The notes: a model not told the origin generated them from the sequence alone. A stretch of 64,000 bases of DNA from Streptomyces prunicolor NBRC 13075 (GCF_000367365.1 NZ_BARF01000025.1:310001-374000), one strand, 5' to 3'. Counted from the first letter of the stretch, positions 1 through 8,596 are shown. Made by a program: numbers and translations.

Positions 1-492
1 GGTGGCGATCCAGCCGTCCGCCGAGCCGTCCGGGTCGGTGACCTGCTCGGAGACGCCGTTGTAGGTGACGGTGACCTGGAACTTCTGTCCCTTGCGGACG
101 GCCCGGCGCGGGATGACGACGAGTTCCTGTCCGTCGCGGCGGTAGTCCGCCTTGGCGTGGTCGACGGTGAGGCCGGTGACCTTGAGGCCCTTGAAGTCGA
201 GGTCGAAGCGGGTGAGCTTCTCGGTGGCGCGGGCGGTGAGGACCGCCTTGCCGTCCAGATGGCGACTCGTCGGGTCATAGCGGAGCGTCAGGTCGTAGTG
301 GGCGACGTGGTAGCCGCCGTTCCCGGAGAGCGGGAAGTACGGGTCGCCCACGCCGGCCGAGCCGATCGTCGTGGCGCCGGCGGGTGCGGCGGCCGCGAGC
401 AGGGCCGTGAGGGCGACGGGGACGGTGGCGACTACGGCGCTGCGGCGGAGGACAACGGTGCGTCTTGTGGACTGCCGTTTGAGGTGCGTCAC
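1..492 (-). CDS. Secreted M1-family metallopeptidase, N-terminal part (cut by window edge)
   Basis: Read on the minus strand from a GTG at 490-492, preceded by a GTAGGAG ribosome site. About 164 residues are present before the window ends. Residues 1-40 form a classic export signal: basic THLKRQSTRRT, a hydrophobic alanine/valine core, then an APAGA cleavage-type end. The mature start (GDPYFPLSGNGGYHVAHYDLTLRYDP, here split for length) is typical of the N-terminal beta domain of secreted M1 aminopeptidases of actinobacteria. The HExxH zinc site would lie outside the window and is not seen. The role is probably extracellular peptide processing. Family assignment rests on the N-terminal domain only. 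Confidence 0.8.
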   Translation of the reverse strand, partial: MTHLKRQSTRRTVVLRRSAVVATVPVALTALLAAAAPAGATTIGSAGVGDPYFPLSGNGGYHVAHYDLTLRYDPTSRHLDGKAVLTARATEKLTRFDLDFKGLKVTGLTVDHAKADYRRDGQELVVIPRRAVRKGQKFQVTVTYNGVSEQVTDPDGSADGWIAT

Positions 493-654
493 ATGCGCTC
501 CTACGGGGTGAGGGGGTTGATCATCCGTCTCAGAGACTAGGCCGCCCGCTCCCTCGGAATCCCTCTTGTTAAAGCAAACTTGTCGGGCGAGGTCGCCGAG
601 CTTCGGTAAGGACCGCCGCCGTAGTTAACCTGTATTCGTTCGCGACCGACGAGA

Positions 655-684
655 CCGTCCCGAAGCGAACCGTCCCGAAGCGAA
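655..684. repeat. 15-bp direct repeat, two perfect copies
   Basis: The unit CCGTCCCGAAGCGAA occurs at 655-669 and again immediately at 670-684. It sits about 40 bases before the seven-base repeat array. Function unknown. Confidence 0.85.
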
Positions 685-723
685 AGGTGGAAACGCGGCT
701 TGAGGTGTGATACGTGACCGTTA

Positions 724-779
724 CCGCAAGCCGCAAGCCGCAAGCCGCAAGCCGCAAGCCGCAAGCCGCAAGCCGCAAG
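724..779. repeat. Eight perfect tandem copies of CCGCAAG
   Basis: The heptamer CCGCAAG is repeated eight times without a mismatch (724-779), ending about 38 bases before the preferred ATG of the downstream gene. The seven-base period would shift a reading frame, so it is unlikely to be coding. It could be a slippage-prone (phase-variable length) spacer in the promoter region, or a binding array. This is inference. Confidence 0.9.
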
Positions 780-816
780 CTGATCGGTGTCGGGGAGCCG
801 GCCGAGGGGCGATGCC

Positions 817-2520
817 ATGACCGGTAGGGCACCACTCCGTGTGCCGGTGGGGCAGGACGCCCATCGGTGGAGCACCATTTCCGGCGAGCGAACCCTCGTG
901 GTGGCCGCCCGTACGGTCACGTCGACCGTCCGTGTCCTCGAAGCGCTCCCGGCACTGCTGCGCGGCGACCACCGTGTCACCGTCGTCTTCGCGCACGACC
1001 CGACCTCGGCCTTCGACTCCGGTGTCCTGGGTCTCCTGCACGATGCCGGGTGCCGGGTGCTGCCCTGGGAGCAGTTGGACGACGTCGCTCCGGATCTCAT
1101 CCTCTCCGCCAGCGAGAACATCGACGTACCGGAGGGCGACTGTCCGGTCCTCGTGCTGCCGCACGGCGTGGGGTTCCAGAAGTTCGTGCCCGACTCGCGC
1201 GGGCCGGGTGAGCGGTTGTCCGGTGTCGTCCCGGACGCGCTGCTCGAATCGGGCCGCGCCTGGCTGGCCATCTCGCATCCCTCGCAGGAGGAACAACTCC
1301 TCGCCACCCATCCGAAGATCGCCGGGCGCACTCTCCTGGTGGGCGATCCGTGTTTCGACGAACTGACGAACAGCGCGCCGTTGAGATCTGCCTACCGCGA
1401 GGCACTGGGCGTCGCGGAACACCAGCGACTGGTCATGGTCAGCTCCACCTGGGGACCGACCTCCCTGCTGGGCACCCAGCCGGACCTTCCCGCCCGCCTC
1501 CTCGCCCAACTCCCCTACGAAACCTACCGAGTCGGCGCGATCGTCCACCCCAACGTCTGGGCCGCACACGGCTCTTGGACGCTCCGCACCCTTCAGGCGG
1601 CGGCCCTGGACTCGGGGCTCCTGCTGATGCCCGCGGTGCACGCCTGGCGCCCCGCCCTCGTCGCGGCCGACGTCCTCATCGGCGACCACGGATCGGTCAG
1701 TCTGTACGGCGCGGCCCTGGGTACCCCGCTGCTGCTCGCCGCGTTCGGTGCCGACGCCGTTCCGGGTACGGCCGCTCACGCGCTGGGGGACCTGGCGCCC
1801 CGGCTGGACGCGCGCGGAGACCTGCGCACCCGGATCGAGGACGTCGTACGGGAGCACGAACCGGAGCGCTACGCGGAAGTCGCCGCGCGGGCCTTCGCCG
1901 AACCGGGCCACGCGCTGGCCCAGTTGCGCACCGCCCTGTACCGCCTGCTCGGGCTGACGGAGCCCGCCTCCGAGCCGCCGTATCCGCTCGCCGTACCCCA
2001 CCCCCAGCCGGCCGCCACGCCCGTCACCGCGTGGCGGGTGACCACCGACGTCCACGACGAGGACGGCGGGCCGACCGTCACCGTGACGCGCGTTCCGGCG
2101 GCCGTCGCCGGAAGCGGCGGTTCCGTGGTTGACGACGCCACGTCCTTCTCCCATCTCATGTGCACGGACGACGAACGCGACGGGAGGGTGTCCGCGAGTG
2201 CCTCGGTCATCGTCCGGCGTGGGGCCGAATCGACGACGCCGGGTGCGCTGCGCTGGGTGCGGGAGACGCTCGACCGGCTGCCGGGCAGTCTCCTGGCCGT
2301 GTCGGACGTACGCGGGCGGACCTGTCTGGCGGGGTTCCGGGACGGACCGGTCGTGGAGGCGTCGGGCACCGGGGCGCTCGGTGATCCGCAGCTTCTGGCC
2401 GCTGTCGTCTACGCCTGTTTCCGCGCGGGCCTCCCGCTGGACGACCGCGCGGTGACGGTCCGGACGGGCGACCGGCCTGCCGAGGATGTCGTCCTGCGGG
2501 TCCGGCCGGACGCCCGGTGA
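817..2520 (+). CDS. GT-B-like protein of unknown function (resembles CDP-glycerol glycerophosphotransferase fold)
   Basis: 567 residues from the ATG at 817, chosen over an in-frame GTG at 787 because GAGGGG lies just upstream of 817 and nothing suitable precedes 787. Residues about 25-385 look like a two-lobed GT-B/CDP-glycerol glycerophosphotransferase-type protein: a Rossmann-like start (LVVAARTVTSTVRVLEAL), a central MVSSTWGPTSLLG strand-turn, HPNVWAAHG, and ADVLIGDHGSVSLYGAALG near the end, which resembles the donor-site D-x-SS-x-x-E/G region of that family. Residues about 400-567 form a separate domain I do not recognise. Related Streptomyces proteins are often given uninformative names. 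The gene lies tail to tail with the TPR gene, 13 bases apart. Catalytic activity and any part in the adjacent NLR/TIR block are unproven. Confidence 0.6.
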   Translation: MTGRAPLRVPVGQDAHRWSTISGERTLVVAARTVTSTVRVLEALPALLRGDHRVTVVFAHDPTSAFDSGVLGLLHDAGCRVLPWEQLDDVAPDLILSASENIDVPEGDCPVLVLPHGVGFQKFVPDSRGPGERLSGVVPDALLESGRAWLAISHPSQEEQLLATHPKIAGRTLLVGDPCFDELTNSAPLRSAYREALGVAEHQRLVMVSSTWGPTSLLGTQPDLPARLLAQLPYETYRVGAIVHPNVWAAHGSWTLRTLQAAALDSGLLLMPAVHAWRPALVAADVLIGDHGSVSLYGAALGTPLLLAAFGADAVPGTAAHALGDLAPRLDARGDLRTRIEDVVREHEPERYAEVAARAFAEPGHALAQLRTALYRLLGLTEPASEPPYPLAVPHPQPAATPVTAWRVTTDVHDEDGGPTVTVTRVPAAVAGSGGSVVDDATSFSHLMCTDDERDGRVSASASVIVRRGAESTTPGALRWVRETLDRLPGSLLAVSDVRGRTCLAGFRDGPVVEASGTGALGDPQLLAAVVYACFRAGLPLDDRAVTVRTGDRPAEDVVLRVRPDAR

Positions 2521-2533
2521 AGGACCGCGCGCC

Positions 2534-4852
2534 TCAGTCGTCGGCTTCCAACTCCGCGATTCGGCGCCGCAGTTCATCCGCCGCCGGGTTGCCCTCGCCG
2601 TCGTAGATCGCGAGCGCCTCGGTGAGGAAGCCGCGCACCACGTTCTTGTCGGCGCCGGTCCGCCTCGCGATGTCGGCGAGCCTCACCAGGGGGTCGGCCG
2701 CGTAGTGCAGCGCATCGCGCGCCCGCAGGACCGCGACCGCCTCCCGCAGCTCTCGGTCCGCCGCCGCGGTGTCGCCGAGACGATCGTGTACGGCTCCGAT
2801 GGCGGCCAGCGCCCGGGCCGCCATCCGTACGTCCGGTTCGGCGTCGGCCAGCAGGGCGTCATGGGCCCGGTGCAGAGCGGTCAGCGCCTCGACGTGATCG
2901 CCGCGGGCGTCCAGCGCGCAGCCCAGGAAGAACGCGGCGATCGCCGCGCCGCGGGTCTGCCCGGCCTGTTCGTTCAGGGCGAGGGAGCGTTCGTAGACGG
3001 CGACCGCGCTCGCGGGGTCGTACTTGTCGAGGTAGCGGCCCTGGAACTCCAGGACCGAGGCGATGAGTTGGACGTCTCCTGCGGTTTCGGCGGCGGTGAC
3101 GGCCGACTCCAGGGCCGTGCTGTCCAGGAGGACTTCACCTCGGTCGTCCCGCCACATCCGGTACAGGAGCAGAGGATCCTGCGGATCGACCACCAACTGC
3201 AAGGTGTGGCATGCAGCGGGCAGGCTTGCGAGCAGCGCCGCCCCTTCGTTCACGGGCGGCAGGTAGACCGCGGCCAACAGATCCTCGACCGCCTCCCGCG
3301 CGGGCTCCCGAAAAGTGCCCCCGATCGCGGTACTGCCCAGAAGCAGGTTCAGTCGCTCCTGACGGGCCATACCCGCCGGGAACCGCAACCCTCCGGAGCC
3401 CGGCGGACGACGCTGAGCGAGCCACCTCTGGTCGCTGCTGACCAGCAGATGCTGCAACAGGGTCAGCCGGTCGGCCACCGTGGACGGGACGTCCTGGGTC
3501 GCGAGCCCGGCGAGCCGTCGTCCGGCCAGGCCGTCGGCCACGACCACGAAAGACTCGGGAGACCCGGCCTGTACCGCGGCGCGGAGAGCCGACGCGTACA
3601 CCTTGCCGAAGCGTTCTCGATACTCCTGTTGGGCGTCGGCACGGCTGTGGGCCGCGCGGTGCTCCTCGATCGCGAACACGGCGGAGAGGCGGTCACGCAG
3701 CGCCGCCGCCTGGCCGTCCCTGTCCGGCATCCGCTCCCGGCTGTCCGCGAGTCTGGTGAGGGCGTTGCAGACGCCCAGCAGGTCCCCTTGCGCTCGATAG
3801 GCTCGCTCCGCCTGTTCGAAGCGGGCGACCGCCTCGACCCAGTCACCTCGGGCCTGCGCCACCCGCCCGAGGTTCTGTTCCGCGTGAGCCGTGGCGGGCC
3901 CGAGGCGGTGGGCGACCGCCAGCGCGTGCGCCTCGCGGTAGCGGGCCTCGGCCTCGTCCGTGTCGTCCACATCGAGCAGTAGATCGCCCATGCTCTCCAG
4001 CACGTTGACGGTGCCGACGGGATCGTCGAACCGCTCGAACGCCCTGGCCGCGACGACGAGCCAGGTCCCGGCGGCCTGAAGACGCCCGGCGCGGTGGTGA
4101 AGGACGCCGACCCGCTGTGCCGCGTGGGCCTGGCCGGTGACGCTGGCCACCTCCACATACCGTGTGTACGCCCGCTCGTGCGTCTCGGCGGCCTGGTTCA
4201 ACTCGCGGCGCCGTTCGGCGCTCTCGCCCAGTCCCGAAACGGCGTTGGCCGCGTAGAGCGGGTCACCGATCTGTTCGGCGAGGGTGAGTGCCTCCTCGAA
4301 CAATTCCGTCGCACGTACCGCGGAGTGGTGTGTCAGGGTCAGATGTCCCAGACCGACCAGCGCCCGCAGGCGCCCGAAGCGGTAGGCGCAGGAGTCGGAG
4401 TGACCCAGCGCCGTCTCGTAATGGTCGACGGCCTCCTCGGCCTGGCCGAGGGCGCGATGAACATCGCCCGATCCGATCAGCGCGTTGGTGAGGGTCACTT
4501 CGTCGCCGCTGTCGCCGGCGAGTTCGCCGCACAGCAGGGCGGCGTGAGCGTAGTCCCCCGTGTGTACCGCGTTGTCGATCTCCGTCTCGGCGATGAGCGC
4601 TCGGTTCCAGTCCTCCAGGGACACCGGTGCCAGCACGGCGCCCGTGCTGACGGAGTCGATGACGTGGCGGTACCGGCTCCTCAGGGCGATCGCGCCGGGT
4701 GGCGGGCAGTCCGCCAGAGCTGTTCGCCCTTCGAGTGAATCGCCGTGCCACGCGTCGTGGACAGCCGTTGCCAACCGGTGCTGGGTGATGTCGCCCCGGT
4801 AGGCATCGCCACCGTGTGCGGTTGCCCGCAAGTGGCTGGAGATGTCTGCCAT
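2534..4852 (-). CDS. Large tetratricopeptide-repeat protein
   Basis: 772 residues from ATG 4850-4852 (MADISSHLRATAHGGDAY). The ribosome site is weak, but upstream extension would run into the divergent gene. Residues about 85-400 hold successive TPR units (for example GDVHRALGQAEEAVDHYETAL, one residue over-long so quoted as AEEAVDHYETAL; GRVAQARGDWVEAVARFEQA). A second TPR block covers about 590-740. Between them (about 430-575) is a non-TPR segment with VVVADGLAGRRLAGLA and a later SLPAACHTLQLVVDPQDPL. This recalls the linker and first strands of CHAT proteases, but no His-Cys protease core is visible. No signal peptide or membrane segment. Its start is 55 bases from the divergent TIR-like gene, suggesting shared control. 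Probably a scaffold or sensor. Confidence 0.7.
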   Translation of the reverse strand: MADISSHLRATAHGGDAYRGDITQHRLATAVHDAWHGDSLEGRTALADCPPPGAIALRSRYRHVIDSVSTGAVLAPVSLEDWNRALIAETEIDNAVHTGDYAHAALLCGELAGDSGDEVTLTNALIGSGDVHRALGQAEEAVDHYETALGHSDSCAYRFGRLRALVGLGHLTLTHHSAVRATELFEEALTLAEQIGDPLYAANAVSGLGESAERRRELNQAAETHERAYTRYVEVASVTGQAHAAQRVGVLHHRAGRLQAAGTWLVVAARAFERFDDPVGTVNVLESMGDLLLDVDDTDEAEARYREAHALAVAHRLGPATAHAEQNLGRVAQARGDWVEAVARFEQAERAYRAQGDLLGVCNALTRLADSRERMPDRDGQAAALRDRLSAVFAIEEHRAAHSRADAQQEYRERFGKVYASALRAAVQAGSPESFVVVADGLAGRRLAGLATQDVPSTVADRLTLLQHLLVSSDQRWLAQRRPPGSGGLRFPAGMARQERLNLLLGSTAIGGTFREPAREAVEDLLAAVYLPPVNEGAALLASLPAACHTLQLVVDPQDPLLLYRMWRDDRGEVLLDSTALESAVTAAETAGDVQLIASVLEFQGRYLDKYDPASAVAVYERSLALNEQAGQTRGAAIAAFFLGCALDARGDHVEALTALHRAHDALLADAEPDVRMAARALAAIGAVHDRLGDTAAADRELREAVAVLRARDALHYAADPLVRLADIARRTGADKNVVRGFLTEALAIYDGEGNPAADELRRRIAELEADD

Positions 4853-4907
4853 GAACGTATTCTTGCGCCTCAGCGACCTCAATGGGCCGGCAGTCGAGGA
4901 GATCAGT

Positions 4908-6422
4908 ATGATCAGCCCCCAACCGATCGTCGCCGGAGTCGAAACGCTGTACTCCAGCGTTCCGGTCGCCGGGCACGACCGCCGTCTTGAACTGGAGACG
5001 CGAGTGGTCTTCGGGCGAGCGGATGTCTTCCGGCTCGACGACAACTCGCTCGCCGGCTATGGGAATCTGGCCGACTTCGAGAGTTGGGGCTTCTCGTACG
5101 TGGTGTTCCCTCTGCACCTGGAGCCGCTCAGCCACGGGAGCCTTCGGCGAGTCGAGGTCACGGCCACGTTCACCGGTCCCGAGATTACGGCGAAGCCGCT
5201 TGTGGGCGCCGTCCCGCTCGCGCCACCCGCCACGATGCCGATCCGGGGCATGGGACTGCCCAAGGTGAGCTGGCTGCTGGAACCGCCCGAAGGTACGAAG
5301 GAACTGCGTCCCGAAGGCCACCTGCTCGGCTGCCTTCTGCAACGGCCCAAGGAGGTGGCGACCACCGATGTCCTGATCGAAGTCACCGCAACTCTGGTCC
5401 GAGGTCTGGCCGTTCGGCAGGAACGCACCGCGACCATGAAGGAGCCACAGCGCTACAGGATCTCGTTCGGGCCCGCCTCCTTCGTCCGGCTACCCGGCCA
5501 GGGCACGGAAGAGGACGACAACTGGCAAGTGGTGCACGCACACCTCCCCCCTCCCAGACTGCCGGACCCGAAGGACCGAACAGTCATCGTCTTCAGTGGG
5601 CGGGACAGGAGGGCCCGAGCAGAACTGTTCGCCTTCCTGCGAGCGATCCATCTCCACCCACTCGAATGGTCGGAGGTCCTCGACCGCACCACCGGGCACG
5701 GCACGCCCTACATCGGCGACGCACTCGACGCCGCCATGGCCTCGGCACAGGCGATCGTGGTGTTCATGACGCCCGACGACGTCGTGCACTTGAAGCCGGA
5801 GCATGCCAACGACCCCGATGACCCCGAGCTCCGCCCGCAAGGGCAGGCGCGTCCCAACGTACTCTTCGAGGCGGGGCTGGCCTTCGGCCGTTTTCCCGAG
5901 AAGACGATCCTGGTCGAATTCGGCAAGGTCCGCCAACTCAGCGATCTGGGCGGCCGGTACGCCCTCCGGCTGAGCGACTCCGACAAGAGCAGGCATCGGC
6001 TGGCCCGACGGCTGACGGCAGTCGGCTGCGCCGTCAACACCGAGGGCACGGACTGGCTCTCCGCAGGAAACCTGACTCCGCCGACGACCGAACTACGGCT
6101 CCCCCCGGACCCCGCGCCGGTCGGCACCCCTCCGGACCGGCATCAGGCCGCTGACCCCATCACGTTCGACAAGGTCACCGTCAAACGGAACTCGTTGGGC
6201 TATCCCGTCGTCTACGGCGAAGTGACGAACACCGGGTCCGCCATCACTCTGATGAGCCTCGAAGCAACGTTCTACGACCATGCCGGTCAGATCCTCGGTT
6301 CCGCGCAGGGCATCGTCTCCGACCTGAATCCCCACCGCCCCAAGAACTTTCAGCTCATCGCCGATGAGGACCTGCCGGATCACGCGGAGGTCAGGGTGCA
6401 GGTGGGAAGCGCGTTTCCGTAG
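4908..6422 (+). CDS. TIR-like predicted nucleotide-binding protein with C-terminal FxLYD domain
   Basis: 504 residues from ATG 4908, preceded by GAGGAG at seven bases; the in-frame ATGs at 4842 and 4851 overlap the divergent gene and lack a site. The domain at about 222-360 matches the TIR-like nucleotide-binding family (PF10137 type): RTVIVFSGRD, GTPYIGDALDAAMASAQAIV, FMTPDDVV, then RPNVLFEAGLAFG. In such families the glutamate of the NVxFExG motif (here E321) is the predicted NAD-cleaving residue. Residues about 435-504 (VYGEVTNTGSAITL and FYDHAGQILGS) fit a FxLYD beta-sandwich. Residues 1-215 are beta-rich and unrecognised. No signal peptide. The NB-ARC gene starts 62 bases downstream on the same strand, so the pair probably forms an effector-ATPase operon. 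Confidence 0.7.
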   Translation: MISPQPIVAGVETLYSSVPVAGHDRRLELETRVVFGRADVFRLDDNSLAGYGNLADFESWGFSYVVFPLHLEPLSHGSLRRVEVTATFTGPEITAKPLVGAVPLAPPATMPIRGMGLPKVSWLLEPPEGTKELRPEGHLLGCLLQRPKEVATTDVLIEVTATLVRGLAVRQERTATMKEPQRYRISFGPASFVRLPGQGTEEDDNWQVVHAHLPPPRLPDPKDRTVIVFSGRDRRARAELFAFLRAIHLHPLEWSEVLDRTTGHGTPYIGDALDAAMASAQAIVVFMTPDDVVHLKPEHANDPDDPELRPQGQARPNVLFEAGLAFGRFPEKTILVEFGKVRQLSDLGGRYALRLSDSDKSRHRLARRLTAVGCAVNTEGTDWLSAGNLTPPTTELRLPPDPAPVGTPPDRHQAADPITFDKVTVKRNSLGYPVVYGEVTNTGSAITLMSLEATFYDHAGQILGSAQGIVSDLNPHRPKNFQLIADEDLPDHAEVRVQVGSAFP

Positions 6423-6484
6423 ACATTCCGCCAGGGAAGACTGAAGGCGTCCCTCGCTGGTCGTCGCCAGTCGCGGAGCCGCAG

Positions 6485-8596
6485 ATGAGCGAGCACGACG
6501 CGCCGATCCCGCACCTCTCACGGACCCACAACCGGATCGATGGCGCCCACGGGTCGGTCGTCCAGGCCGGTGTCATCCATGGCGATGTCCATGTGCGGTC
6601 CGCGGTCTCGCCGAGGCAGCCTCCTCGTCAACTCCCGCTGCCGGGTGGCTCGCTCCTCGGTCGAGCGGACGAACTCGCCAGGCTCGACGCCTCGTTGCCG
6701 CACGACGGCGTCGCTGTGATCACGGGCATGGCCGGCATCGGGAAGACAGCGCTCGCCGTACATTGGGCGCACCGAGCGAGCGCCCGTTTCCCGGACGGGC
6801 AACTCTATGTGGACCTCCAGGGATTCGGCCCTGCGGAGCCCCTGGACGCCCACGACGTCCTGGCGGGCTTCCTCCGGGCCCTCGGGCACGCACAGCCCGA
6901 CGAAATCACCTCGACCGCCGAACGGGCAGCCGCCTTCCGCAGCCTGAGTGCCGACCGGCGTCTCCTCGTCGTGCTGGACAACGTGCGCCGGGTGACGCAG
7001 ATTCGGCCGCTGCTCCCGGGCGGTCGCGACTGCGCGGTGGTCATCACCAGCCGAACCAGCCTGCCCGGTCTCGCCGTGCACAACCCGGTCGTAGCCTTCC
7101 AGCTGCACCGTTTGAGCGAGGCGGACGGACTGAGCCTTCTCGGCGAGGCACTGGGCGGCCACCCGGCCGCAGTCCAGGAGAACGCCTACGCCCTGGCGCG
7201 CTACTGCGCGGGACTGCCGCTCGCCCTGCGCATCGCGGGAACCCTGGTGGCGGAGAGCGGCCCCGGTGACCTCGGGCACTTCGGCGAGCCTCTGGCAACG
7301 GGCCCATCACTGACCTTCCTGGACGCCGGGGAAGACGACGTCTCCGCACTGCGCACCGTGTTTTCCTGGTCCTACCGCGAGCTGTCCGAGAAGGAGTCAC
7401 TGGCCTTCCGAGTCCTGGGAGCCCATCCCGGTCCGGGAATCGACCGGCACGCTCTGATCGCCGCCACCGAGGCCACTGCCGACGAGACGGGCAGCGCCCT
7501 GCGCGCACTCGTGCGAGGTCATCTCGTCACCGAGACGGGTCCCGGCCTGTTCGGCACGCACGACCTGCTGCGTGAGTACGCCCGAGAGCTCTGCGCCCCG
7601 GAGAGAGAGCTCATTCTGAACCGGCTCTACGACTTCTACACCGATGTTGCCGACCGGGCCGACGACATCGTCTCCCCCATGCGGTTCCGGCTCCCGCGAC
7701 CGAGGCCACCACGGCCCGAACCCCTCCTGCCCGACCTGCCGGCCGCCTTGTCATGGCTGGACGCCACGCTCCCCACCCTGGTCGCCCTGTGCACCACCGG
7801 CGGAGAACAGCACGACGATCAGCGTTGGCGCTTGGCCTACGCTCTGCGCGGATACTTCTACTTCACGAAGCGGCTGGACGCTTGGGCGGCCACGCATGAC
7901 GCAGCCCTGCAGGCGACCCTCCGGCTTCGGGACGTCCAGGCCGAAGCGCTGACCCGCAGCAACCTGGGGATGGCGCTGGTGTTCACCGGCCGTCTCGCCG
8001 AGGCCGAGGCCCAGCACAGAAGCGCTCACGAGCTGTTCACCCAGTTGGGTGACGAACACGGTCGGGCAGGCGCGTTGGCGAACCTCGCGTCGGTTCTCCG
8101 CAGGCGCGGGGCCCTGGGCGAAGCACTGAGCAACCAGCAAAGGGCCCTCGCTTTCTACCGGCGCAGCGACGCCGGCCGACACATCTGCATCACCCTGCGC
8201 AGCATGGCGAGCGTGGAAACAGATCTGCATCGGTTCACAGACGCCCTCGCGCACCTCAAGGAAGCGATAGACATCTCAAGGCGTCTGCGGCTCCATCTCG
8301 AAGCGGCGCAGGCTCTCAACAGCCTCGGGATCATGTGCCTGCGCATGGGGGAAGCGTCCAGGGCTCTGGAGGCTCACAGCGAGGCCGCGGATCACAGCAG
8401 GTCAGCGGGCAGCGTTCATCAAGAGGCAACGAGCCACCGCAAGCTGGGGCGCGCTGCCCTGACCACCGGCGATCGTGCACGGGCAGCCACCTGCTGGGCC
8501 CTCGCCGTGCGGCTGTTCCACGAGATCGGATCGGAGGAAGCCGAGTCGGTCGCCTCGGACCTGGCGTCGTTGTGCGGAGCAGAAGAGCCGGAGTGA
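6485..8596 (+). CDS. NB-ARC/TPR STAND ATPase (NLR-like) with amyloid-like N-terminal motif
   Basis: 703 residues, ATG 6485 with GGAG six bases before. Residues 15-37 carry a short repeat-like motif (NRIDG, then GSVVQAG, then IHGDVHV) of the G-x-VVQAG-x-I-x-G type seen at the N-termini of bacterial NLR-like proteins as amyloid signalling motifs. The NB-ARC module follows: Walker A GMAGIGKT 81-88, Walker B LLVVLD 160-165, sensor VVITSR 185-190, GLPLAL 243-248 and an MHD-like THDLLREYA from 358. TPR repeats fill about 455-690 (for example EALTRSNLGMALVFTGRLAE). Family knowledge: STAND ATPases oligomerise on ligand sensing and activate an effector. Lacking a catalytic N-terminal domain, this one probably recruits an effector, perhaps the adjacent TIR-like protein. 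Confidence 0.85.
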   Translation: MSEHDAPIPHLSRTHNRIDGAHGSVVQAGVIHGDVHVRSAVSPRQPPRQLPLPGGSLLGRADELARLDASLPHDGVAVITGMAGIGKTALAVHWAHRASARFPDGQLYVDLQGFGPAEPLDAHDVLAGFLRALGHAQPDEITSTAERAAAFRSLSADRRLLVVLDNVRRVTQIRPLLPGGRDCAVVITSRTSLPGLAVHNPVVAFQLHRLSEADGLSLLGEALGGHPAAVQENAYALARYCAGLPLALRIAGTLVAESGPGDLGHFGEPLATGPSLTFLDAGEDDVSALRTVFSWSYRELSEKESLAFRVLGAHPGPGIDRHALIAATEATADETGSALRALVRGHLVTETGPGLFGTHDLLREYARELCAPERELILNRLYDFYTDVADRADDIVSPMRFRLPRPRPPRPEPLLPDLPAALSWLDATLPTLVALCTTGGEQHDDQRWRLAYALRGYFYFTKRLDAWAATHDAALQATLRLRDVQAEALTRSNLGMALVFTGRLAEAEAQHRSAHELFTQLGDEHGRAGALANLASVLRRRGALGEALSNQQRALAFYRRSDAGRHICITLRSMASVETDLHRFTDALAHLKEAIDISRRLRLHLEAAQALNSLGIMCLRMGEASRALEAHSEAADHSRSAGSVHQEATSHRKLGRAALTTGDRARAATCWALAVRLFHEIGSEEAESVASDLASLCGAEEPE

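Larger units (their letters stand above)
493..816. other. Repeat-rich intergenic region
   Basis: 324 bases between the M1 peptidase start and the next gene, which are transcribed divergently. It holds two different tandem repeats (655-684 and 724-779) but no convincing gene. The long open frames on the minus strand here run antisense through the downstream gene and are not coding. The stretch must carry the promoters for both flanking genes; I see no clear consensus -35/-10 pair. Confidence 0.6.

Noticed and set aside
724..779. CRISPR-like array
   Set aside because: Units are only seven bases without spacers and there are no cas genes.
721..2577. 618-residue open frame on the minus strand across the GT-B-like gene
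   Set aside because: High-GC shadow. The plus-strand gene has a ribosome site and recognisable fold; the minus frame is arginine/glycine-rich and includes the CCGCAAG repeat as translated repeats.
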